DNA from: Desmodesmus armatus
Taxonomy: Eukaryota; Chlorophyta; Chlorophyceae; Sphaeropleales; Scenedesmaceae
Assembly (NCBI GenBank): GCA_007449985.2
Contig: VIIQ02000199.1
Span: 62,001-126,000 of the forward strand
Direction: 5' to 3'
Length of the DNA stretch: 64,000 nucleotides
This document shows, piece by piece, positions 22,920 to 64,000 of the stretch. How positions within the stretch are numbered: the stretch's first letter is position 1; each line of letters opens with the position of its first letter. The position numbers and the translations under genes are program-made. A model generated the notes under the pieces. The model worked only from the letters and a program-made list of their open reading frames with translations. It searched no databases and was not told the origin of the DNA.

Positions 22920-23768
22920 GGAAAGGACACCTTTCAGAAACACTAGGCATGCATTGGGTTAAGGTATATACTAGAGATTCAACGACACCATCAGCCCTCC
23001 ACTTTTCGACTCCCCCAGGTGAGTGTGAACACCTGGACAAAGCCTTTCAAGTATGAGACCCACTAGTTTCTTGGAATAAAGATACATATCCGGGCATGTC
23101 CCACAGCCAGAACCAATTGCAACATTTGGGGTCACACCGAAACCTAGGACGAGCGGACCTTCTGACCTGGTGGGCAGTCCGTCTTTCTACTTGGCTCAAT
23201 AATGTCAAAGTAGCAACACTCAGTATTCAGCGTCTCCATCTCAGCCATTTCACTCTGCCTATTGTTCGACTCAGTTGATCAGAGAGGATGGAACACCGCC
23301 GGATGCTGGCAATGCGGGCACACAAGCGTGCTGTGCTGGCATCCAACATGTCATATGTCACCAACGAAGTATTCAGAGATTTTAGAGCCCCATCTAAGTA
23401 TCCCAGCGTGCGTGCTTGTCAGCTGCACAGGCAAGCCAGGTGCTGGCTGGACTGTGATGACATGGAATGGTGAGGTACCACTAAACCAGTCAACAAATAG
23501 TAAGTTCAGCCTGTATGATTCGCCGCAAGGCCGCCTGACCACCTGCTATGGCATTCGGAAGCACCCTACATGCACTCAGTACAGTGACTGTACATGCCAC
23601 GCATTCTGAGAGGGGTAGAGACTTCAAAAGCAACCTACCTGCAACTGTATGCATGGTCACCTGAACAATGCAGACAATGCAAGAGACACAAGTGCTTTAT
23701 AACCATATCAGGTTGCGGACAAGGACCCCCCCCCCCCCCAAGCGCTGCCACCACGAAGCCAGAACAAA
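22920..23768. other. Region between beta-helix 5' exons and dynein 3' end
   Basis: This 850-bp stretch should hold the dynein 3' untranslated region, the beta-helix promoter and its missing first exon(s). It is richer in A/T than its surroundings. A 13-base C run sits at about 23,727. No conserved coding segment was recognised. Confidence 0.4.
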
Positions 23769-56323
<32,555 letters not shown>

Positions 56324-58486
56324 GCCTCCTTTGGACAATCAATAGCGTATGCCAGTGGCTGACGCAAGCCAACCAGCATGCATGGCACCTGAGTTGCAGT
56401 TGTGTTGCTGCTGCTGATGCAGTTGTGCTGTGTTATCAACTTGGCTCTTGATCACAGAAGTATATACGCACAGCAGTGCAGATAAGGTTTGAAGCTGTCT
56501 TACGACGAGTGATATGGTAGTGATTTGGCTTGGTGAAAGCCCTGGAGAGAGCTGTTCAACTTTGAACCATCGATGAGTCAAGCTGTCGTAACTGCGGGCG
56601 ACCAAGCCTGTGAGCTTGCTTGTTTTTTCTTTTCATCGTCATGTCTTGGCTAGGATTCCGTTACTGCCTGTGGTGGAAGTGTTCCCTCCATTATCATGGG
56701 CCTGTTGATCCTGCCTTCCTTTCCTCCCAGCTGGACTCCTGCTGCAGCTGGAAAGTCAACATTCGTATGACCCCTGCAGCTTACTTACAAGAGCAGAGGT
56801 AAAGCACAGCCTGGGCCACAGCCTGCCACCCTGTCACCCGCCGCTACAAGCCGGCTCACAAGGTGCAACATGTACAAGCCTGGTTTGGCAGCAATGTCTG
56901 TACCAGTCACAGTCCACGCAACATGGCAGACCAGAAGACCTTCTATCTGTGTTCATGCCTGCTCACCTTCTCAGGATCGGGCCCAAAGAACCACCAACAA
57001 TGCATCTCACCCACATGACCGCGGGCTGCCTTGAAGGCAGCCAGAGCCCCACATCAAACACAGTCATTGTCATTCACACTCATACACACCCATACACACA
57101 AACACAGGCACTGTACACCACACAACATAAAACAATATGTCAACCAGGTATGCGCCCCACATGGCGTGCACGTCCAGGCTTGCTGGGCGTTGTGCTGGTC
57201 CAAGGGGACACTGGGCCAGAACTTCAAGTATGAAAGTGCAGCATGCATACTACAGTGTTGTGTACCGCCAACATGCCGCTCGCCCGGCACCAACAACACG
57301 AAACAACAACAAAGCCACAAATACCACCAGAAGTGGATGTACGGTGCCGCCACAGAACAGGCTTTTCAAGGCCACCATGCACCACCAAGCCCAAAGCAGT
57401 ATGCTGATCGTGTGTTGTGACTATTTGCACAAGAGAGCAGTCACGATTCATGCACCTCACGTAGCAACAATCATAAGATCCCCATTGTCCACAGGCAGCC
57501 AACTGCCACACGTCGGTGCACGCTGCTGCATGCTGATGCAAAACCAGCAGCATTGGCGCTGACAAAATCAACGTGCAGAGGCAGTCACTCCCCTCGTGAC
57601 TCTGCACAGTCAACCTCTCAGTAAAGCAACACACCATGCAAGTGGTCCTCACCCACAAGCCCCGCTGTACAGCTCAAGTCTGCAAAATTGCCACGAGCAT
57701 CAGCATCAGGAGGCACGCTGGCTGCGCAGCACTACCAAAAGGCATACCAAAAAGCGCCCACAGGCAAAAACCTGCTACTGCACAGGCTGTTACTGCTGTA
57801 TGTCAAGAGCCATACAGCTGTCAAGAGTGTCGTTGCTTGCATCCGTTGAAGTTTACTAGCCGCAGCCACCGTCACTAGGTGAGTGTGACACCCGCAACGG
57901 CTGCAAAAAGGGCTGAACTAATAGCACGCCTGCCCAAAAAGTGCTGGAAGACTGCAATAGCAGGGGGAAACCCCTGCCTACAAGGCTCTTGCAAAAATCA
58001 GGCCGACAGCCCTCACAGCACAGAGCTGTGACGAGGCAGCAGGCCGTAGCTTATACCACCGCTTTACCCGTGAATGAAGAAGGTAGCGCGGCCTTGTCGA
58101 AAGGCTCGTTCTCACGGGGAGCTCCGGCAACCACACGGCTCCACAGCCTATGCAACAAGACAGACGAACGGGGACAGCAGGGACACAGTCCGTGGGTCAG
58201 CACAGCAACCATGCCAGCAAGATGCCATGCTTTGGTGAGTGTGTAGACACAGGAAGTGCATCCAGCCACTAGAGCTTTGGTGAGTGTGCTCTGTGCCGCA
58301 GTAATGGACTGCAAGGAGAGCGTGTGACATCTACACAAAGTATGATGCAGGCAGCACTCTTGCTCAAGGCCAGCTGTGATGAAGACAGGTGGCCTGGCAC
58401 AGGCAGGCAGCTGTTTACTCCTTTGCTGACTTGCTGCGATGCCTAGTAGGACACCGCAACAACATTCAGGTCTCTGCACTCGGCAC
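56324..58486. other. Intergenic region between transporter 3' end and dynein start
   Basis: It should contain the dynein promoter and the transporter 3' untranslated region. TTACA at about 56,782 and A-rich tracts are the only poly(A)-like hints. No conserved coding frame was found, although a reading near 57,050-56,960 ending GPDPEK was considered as an extra transporter exon. Confidence 0.45.
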
Positions 58487-61400
58487 TCACCAATGCTGGT
58501 TGTTGATCTTCTCACTGAGCTCTTCAATTGGCACACCCTGGGGTGGGGGTAGTGGAAGCACCAAAACACACGTCAGGCATGCAGCATGTGACCACATTGC
58601 TGCTGTTGCAGGTGCAGGCCGTCATTGCCGAGTGGTCACTGCTGATCCATTAGAAACCTGAGTTATGAGCGCAGAGTAACGAGCGCCATCAGCTGAAGTG
58701 CTGCTGCATCAGCCATGCTGTGACCAAGACAGCAGGCGATTAGCTGGATGTGCGGTCAGACACCCCCGCCCCCCGCCGTGCTTACCTTTGTCTCAGGCAC
58801 ACAGAAGATGACAAAGATGGTCATGATCATCACCCAGCCAGCAAAGAAGAGGAAGGTGCCCCACTTCATGGCACACAGGATGGACAGGAAGCTCTGAAGG
58901 CACAAAACACGGGATTCAGTTCATATGGAACACTGAGCTGAGACCTTGTGTGCCATATGCATCCACTCTCGGGGTCACATGCAACATGCCTCGTGCTTCC
59001 ATCAAAGTCAAGCGCAGCGGCAGAAAACGGTTTGTGGTTCAAGCCCCTGCTGACAAGGCAAGTGTCTACATGCAGGACGTTTCCGCGTCCCAACCAGACA
59101 TGTGCCCACCTGTCCAATCACAAAGGTAAGCATGAAGTTGAAGAAGGTGTTGATGCCAGTTCCAGCAGCACGAGTCTCCAGAGGCTGCACCTCAGCAGGA
59201 ACCAACCAGCCCAGAGGTCCCCTGCACAAGCCAGCAGCACAGCATTGTCAGAGCACAAGCTTAAAACACAGCACCCTACAACAAAGCGCAGTCCTACATG
59301 CAGTGCTGGTACCTGCCTGCCTGTGCAGCTCATTTGGATTGGAAACGGGAGTGGCGGGGGCATCTGACGGCTGCCGGAACGGGGGCTGCTGCTGCTGCTG
59401 CTTTGCGGCTGCACAATGGTAACACGGCACACTCTGCAATCGGCGATGGCGCTGACGGTGGCGGATCACAAGGCACCAGCCCTGTAAGAGGCATGTTGCG
59501 AACTTCCTGCTGTCTCTGTGCATGCATAACCAAGGGCAGCGTCTGTCAAACTGCAGTGACTGATAGCTAGCACCAGCTCACCAAGACCAAGCAAAGCCAG
59601 CCACGTAGAGGCAGATGAGGGCCACAGTGGGTCCAGAGAACATCATGGTGGTGGGGTCCATCTCGAAATCATACTTCAGCAGGATACCAACAGCAATCTG
59701 CACCGGTCACACATGGCAGCATTGCAGCAGCGCCAGCAGCGTCGTTTGTGAGTTTCAGATGTACGTAGGATGCAGGATGCATGGTCAGCACACACACACA
59801 GGCAAAATGTGCCCGGTAGGAGGTAACCCTGCAGCCCCATGGAGAAACCCAAGTGGCCAGCTGTGATTTTACTGTAGTACCGACTGCTGCTGCGACAGCA
59901 AAGCGGCACAGAGACGACCCCTGCTTGCTGCAGTCAAAAGACGGACGGTGTGGCTTCGGAGTTTTCCCGCCTTTTTGCTCACCTCACACAGGATCATCTG
60001 GAAGCCTCCCTCGATGAACAGGAAGCGGCGGCCCACCCTGTCCACCAGGACGATGGCAACAACAGTAGAGCCTACGTTGACGGCCTGCAAGGAATCACAG
60101 CATGTGACAGCAACAGCAGCTTGACGAGTGGAACAGGGGAGCCTGCCACTGCCGTTAAAGTATCACGAGGCCCTATGCCCATGTCACTACGCAGGCCTGA
60201 AGGCGCAAGCACTACTGTTGTGAAGCAGCTCTAGCAGGCTTTCCACAGCTTCTTGATTTGTCACGTGCAAGGCCGAATGGAGATGATGCAAGCACAGGAT
60301 GCTTAAGCGTGATGTTGTGGAGTGGCAGACTAGACGTTGTCTTGACAGCATACTCACTCCTGTGATGACTGTGCTGAGCAGTGCTGCATCTGCTCCCTGA
60401 CCTGCAGCCTGGAACAGCTGGGGAGCGTAGAACCTGCAGGACAAATGCACAACACCATATCATGATTAGTAAACAGCTGATAGCCTTGTGTTGTTGGCAT
60501 GGTGCTACTGGCAGTTGCTTGAGTGAATGGCCAAGCGTTTGGGCTGGGGGCGTACGCTCTCCCTGGCGCATGCCAGGACGCTTCGTGCCGTTCTAAGCCC
60601 AGGCACAAGCTCTAACCCTCGCTGTCCTTGACCGCAGCTCCCACACCACACAACCCGCCACCAGCACACATATCACACCAGGCCGGATATTTCATCAGCG
60701 CTGCTGCACCAAGAAACGTCCCAAGTGCAGCACATATCTATGGCGGCTGTTTATGCTGCTGCCAGCATGCGATCTTGACTTTATATCATATGAAGCATAC
60801 GAAGAATATGAAAGCACATGAAGCATATGTAGTTGCTGGGTGACAGCGTGGCAGTGGCGCCGTTGTTACTCACATGATGGCGTTGATTCCAGTCAGCTGC
60901 TGGAAGATAGGGATCATCACAGCCATGCACAGCTGAGGCCAGTAGCGGCGCTTCATGATGGTGCGGTAGGGGTTGCGCACTGCTTTGCTCACTTCAACTG
61001 CCTCACAGATGTCCTCAAACTGCAGCAGCAGAAGGCACAGACCACACACCATTTAGTTGCGCGATGCTGTTTGAACAGTACATGCCCTTGCTTGATCAGT
61101 CAGACAGCCGGTGGGAGGCCCCCCTCCTGGCAACAACCAAGAAAACAGCGGCTCAAGAAGGAGGTGGTGACCCAGTTATCCATGCCTGTGTTGTTGCGCA
61201 CCACGATGCAATCCATCTCTTACCCCTGCGCCCACCCAATTGAATGTCACACACCTGATGCTTGCAACACAACAGCACCACCCCACCCACCCACCCACAC
61301 CACCCTCCCAGCCACCCACCCCACCACCCGCCACCCACCCGCTGCCCAACCACCACCCACCTCGGTGTCCACATGCTCAGTGCCACGGATCCGCTGCAGC

Positions 61401-63946
61401 ACCTTCCTACCCTCCTCAGGCCGCCCACGCTGAATCAGTGAGTTGGGTGTGTCTGGCAGCATCATGGCCCCAAAGAACAGCATGAGTGAGGGCACTGTCC
61501 CCATGCCCAGACTGATCCTCCAGCCATAGGGCTGGATGTGCTGTGTGCCAAAGTTGATAAGCTGGGCGGCCAGAATGCCGATGGTGACTGCCAGTTGGAA
61601 CATGATGTTGAGGGCGCCACGGAGCCTGAAGGGAGCCATCTCAGAGAGGTACAGGGGGGTGGCCTGTACACGCACAGCACACATAGAGCACACGTATGCA
61701 CCGATGTCCTGACGATGTGCGATGTGAGTGGGAGGAGAGGTTCGGGGGGGTAGCCTGTGTACACATGGAGCACACACCAAGCCACGTATGCACCGATGTC
61801 AAGATGACGTGTCTTATGAGTGGTAGGAGACACACGCAGCAGTGCAGCACTGCTGATGGAGAGACTGTGCACACACATGGGTTGACTCTCATGCATGTGC
61901 AGAAGTGTGATGCACGTATGCACACACTTCACACAGGTACATACAGAGGGCAGATGGCAACACATGGCTCAAGCTGGGGGGGGGGGGGGTCTCCCCTCTG
62001 GGACCCAGCTGAAAAGACGGTGAGGGTGTAGGATTGACCACCCACTCACACTGCATGTGTACTATGAACGGCTTATTTGTGGAACTGCACAACCAGGTTT
62101 AAACTGGATGGGTACATGGGATCAATTCTGACTACCGTATCTACTGTAGCTTTGTAGCTTAGGGCTTCCGCCGCTGTACCCTCCCACTTGCATAGTATCA
62201 GTAAGGTTGAGCTAATGAGACTGACGTGCGAATTCAAATTGCGGCATGCATGTGCACTCAGTGCCTTCCCGTTGGGCTGCAAGTCATGCATGTTTTCTAT
62301 TTTATTCAATTGCAATCTGGCAGTCTGGCTCACCTGGGTAGCAAAGCCGACTCCGATTCCCAGGACAATACGTCCCAGCACCAGCATGACCATGTGCATG
62401 GCAAAGGTCACCAGGGCAGTGCCAGCAAGGAAGCAGGCTCCTCCCGCCATCATGGTAGCCTTACGACCCCACCTGCACACCACCCACACAAACACACCAG
62501 CAGCTTGCAGCATGATCTCTTACAAACACACCCGGTATTCGTATCTGGTTGCCAACTACATGTCTATAGACACCAGCAGCTGTTGGTCCTTAGGGGGCTA
62601 CTTGGGTCATCGCTGCTTTGCTGCTTCCCACTGGTGCTGACAATGGTCAAGGTGAAGCTGCTGCCTGTCAAAGGCATATGGTTGCTGTATCACTCTTTCC
62701 CTCTCGGCCTTATTCTGTCTCACTCCGCCCCAAATCTGCCCTCCAACCCTCTGTCACAAAAACTCACCCACACCCACACCCACACCCACACCCACACCCA
62801 CACCCACACCCACACCCACACCCACACCCACACCCACACCCACACCCACACCCACACCCCACTCCACCCCCACCTGTACCAACCAAACCCCAGAACCCCC
62901 TTCCACCAGCGCACCTCTTGCACGTCCAGCTGCCCACAATGGCGGCAAAGCCTCCCGCCAGGAACAGGCAGCTTGTGAACAGCTGCAGCATGTGGTCGTT
63001 GAACTTGCACCAGGGGTCGGTGCCGGAGGAGTGCTGCAGCAGCACAGCAAACAAACAACATGCAGGGGGCCCAAGACCTTAAGATGGCCCTTTGTGACCT
63101 TGAATCAGCAGGTTAGTACTACATGTGACACGTGAGCTTGTTCTACCGCTGCATGGGAGCCGCGTGGTGTGTTGATGGGGACAGGCTTCAATTCGCCCCT
63201 GGAGACGCCCAGCCCCCAGGTCTACAGGTCCAAACTGCCCCATGCGTACTGTCGTGAGGGCTGAAGTTGTCGCCTCATCCCTACACGATGCACCACTTAC
63301 ATGGCCAAAGAACCTTGCTTCAAAGCCTGAATGGGCGATGACTCCTCCTAGGATTCCATTGTCGAATCTGCAATGCACACATGCCGTCACCGCATTGAAA
63401 CATGAGCCTGTTTGACCTCGGTCCGTGTGAACAGGTGTGTGTTAGTACTGTTCAGGGGCGCAGGACAGACACATACGCTGAGTCGAACGATGTGCCCGTT
63501 GTGGCGGGACCCCTGGTCACCAGTGGTGACACTGTTGCTAATGTCGTGCTGTGTGATTTTGGTGCGTGGATCTGAACCTTAGGCAGATATATCCGGGCTG
63601 TATGCACTGCATGCCAGCTGCTGCCAACGGGTAAGAGGCTGGCAGCATCCTGCAGCTGCAGCAGCTTGGACCAAGTGGCCAGTTTGAACCACCCTGTGTT
63701 ACTCACCCGAATAAGAGACCTCCTGACGCTGCCACCATCGCGATCACGATGACTGCAGGAGCATTGGCAAGTGCGCCATTCAGAGTTGCAGCTTTTGTGT
63801 TGGAACTGGTGTATGTGACACAGCTGATGTGCAGATATGGTGAGTATCGACTGCGGCGTCCAACCTGCCACAGTCGTCTTGCCCTCATATTGAGCCACTC
63901 GCTCATTATCGAACGAGGGCCCGGACACCATCGCTCCTCCTCCCAT
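58487..63946 (-). CDS. STP/HUP1-type hexose:H+ symporter (major facilitator superfamily)
   Basis: Thirteen exons, all in phase: 63946-63865, 63752-63707, 63367-63301, 63033-62915, 62472-62334, 61663-61361, 61019-60874, 60433-60358, 60084-59983, 59697-59582, 59221-59110, 58893-58786 and 58537 to TGA at 58,487, giving about 488 residues (family usually 500-530). Landmarks in order: [17 protein letters not shown] (helix 1), [107 protein letters not shown] and CVPETKGVPIEEL. These are the signatures of plant and Chlorella monosaccharide/proton symporters with 12 membrane helices, acting at the plasma membrane. The ATG lies 54 bp inside the window. The last codons end NNQHW followed directly by TGA unless a donor at that point (TG|GTGAGT) is used, in which case a short C-terminal exon is missing. 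The tail is short compared with HUP1. Confidence 0.93.
61270..61360. repeat. CCCA-rich tract next to a transporter 5' splice site
   Basis: Degenerate CCCA/CCACC repeats start one base after the donor of the exon 61,663-61,361. On the sense strand this is a run of GGG triplets (GTGGGTGG...), a typical intronic G-run. Confidence 0.9.
61655..61830 (-). repeat. Two ~91-bp imperfect copies of a transporter 3' splice site
   Basis: On the sense strand the unit GACATCGGTGCATACGTG ... GTGTACA(C)AG|GC(C/T)ACCCCCC occurs twice, with the exon-start bases at 61,754 (decayed copy) and 61,663 (used acceptor, reading [11 protein letters not shown]). The offset is 91 bp, and the upstream copy would shift the frame. 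Confidence 0.88.
62764..62860. repeat. (CCCACA)n hexanucleotide microsatellite in transporter intron
   Basis: About 16 near-perfect CCCACA units. On the transcribed RNA this is (GGGUGU)n, with many G3 runs spaced by three bases. It sits between the exons ending at 62,915 and starting at 62,472. Confidence 0.97.
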
Positions 63947-64000
63947 CTTGCCGGCAGATGAATCTGCAGCGGTGATGCGACACAGCCCAGAGCAGCGGCA
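63947..64000. promoter_or_regulatory. Transporter 5' flank (only 54 bp in window)
   Basis: This is immediate upstream sequence of the transporter start codon, probably 5' untranslated region. It is too short to call a promoter element. Confidence 0.3.

Noticed and set aside
56940..57060. Possible last exon of the transporter (reading MHCWWFFGPDPEK, or QPAVMWVRCIVGG in another frame) on the minus strand
   Set aside because: No acceptor gives a fitting phase with the NNQHW donor without creating a stop or a sequence unlike the family.
61975..62012. G14 run flanked by AGCTGGG and CCCAGCT
   Set aside because: Homopolymer slippage with a short inverted flank; length unreliable in sequencing and no further structure.
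62764..62860. Regular short repeats as a possible CRISPR-like array
   Set aside because: Pure hexanucleotide tandem repeat without unique spacers, inside a eukaryotic intron.
62618..63082. Pro/His- or Gly/Val-repeat proteins
   Set aside because: Produced by the CCCACA microsatellite in a transporter intron.

Overview
This is a nuclear DNA window from a eukaryote, most likely a flagellated green alga (chlorophyte, probably of the Chlamydomonas/Volvox/Haematococcus type). The evidence is dense short introns with clean GT-AG junctions, Gln/Ser/Ala-rich low-complexity linkers, CA- and CCCA-type microsatellites, a full axonemal dynein heavy chain (so the organism builds motile cilia) and a plant/Chlorella-type hexose:H+ symporter. 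No prokaryotic, organellar or CRISPR feature was seen. All gene models were spliced by hand from reading-frame continuity, splice-site consensus and family conservation. Exon edges are therefore reliable to within a few bases where the phase was checked, and unresolved where I say so.

Layout. (1) About 1.0-3.15 kb, minus strand: cyclase / kynurenine-formamidase-like metal hydrolase, N-terminus unresolved. (2) 4.25-9.27 kb, plus: large TPR protein with 12 tandem C-terminal TPRs, carrying one apparent single-base frameshift. (3) 10.86-15.91 kb, plus: coiled-coil plus Raf/TKL-like protein kinase, whose last big exon has four decaying copies of its 3' splice site. (4) 15.9-20.03 kb: non-coding convergent intergenic region with several short tandem duplications. 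(5) 20.03-22.92 kb, minus: right-handed beta-helix (pectin-lyase-fold) protein, 5' end unresolved. (6) 23.77-56.32 kb, minus: one complete axonemal dynein heavy chain of single-headed inner-arm type (tail, linker, AAA1-AAA6, stalk with microtubule-binding tip, C-terminal domain), in dozens of exons. Its intron between the AAA3 Walker A and Walker B exons holds an antisense 4.6-kb RLE-type non-LTR retroelement (36,027-40,670) flanked by a perfect 13-bp target-site duplication. (7) 58.49-63.95 kb, minus: complete STP/HUP1-type sugar transporter in 13 exons.

The genes do not form an operon or obvious pathway. The dynein is axonemal; the TPR and beta-helix proteins are not assigned to a compartment. 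The cyclase and TPR genes are divergent, the kinase and beta-helix genes convergent, and beta-helix, dynein and transporter lie in tandem on the minus strand.

The most interesting signals are structural. Three unrelated genes each show a tandem duplication covering the end of an intron plus the start of the next exon. A retroelement keeps PHD-like, RNase H, CCHC and restriction-like endonuclease modules but has no reverse transcriptase. The dynein gene also has a 23-nt microexon, a 36-bp perfect palindrome just after a 5' splice site, and a ~200-bp TG repeat abutting a 3' splice site.
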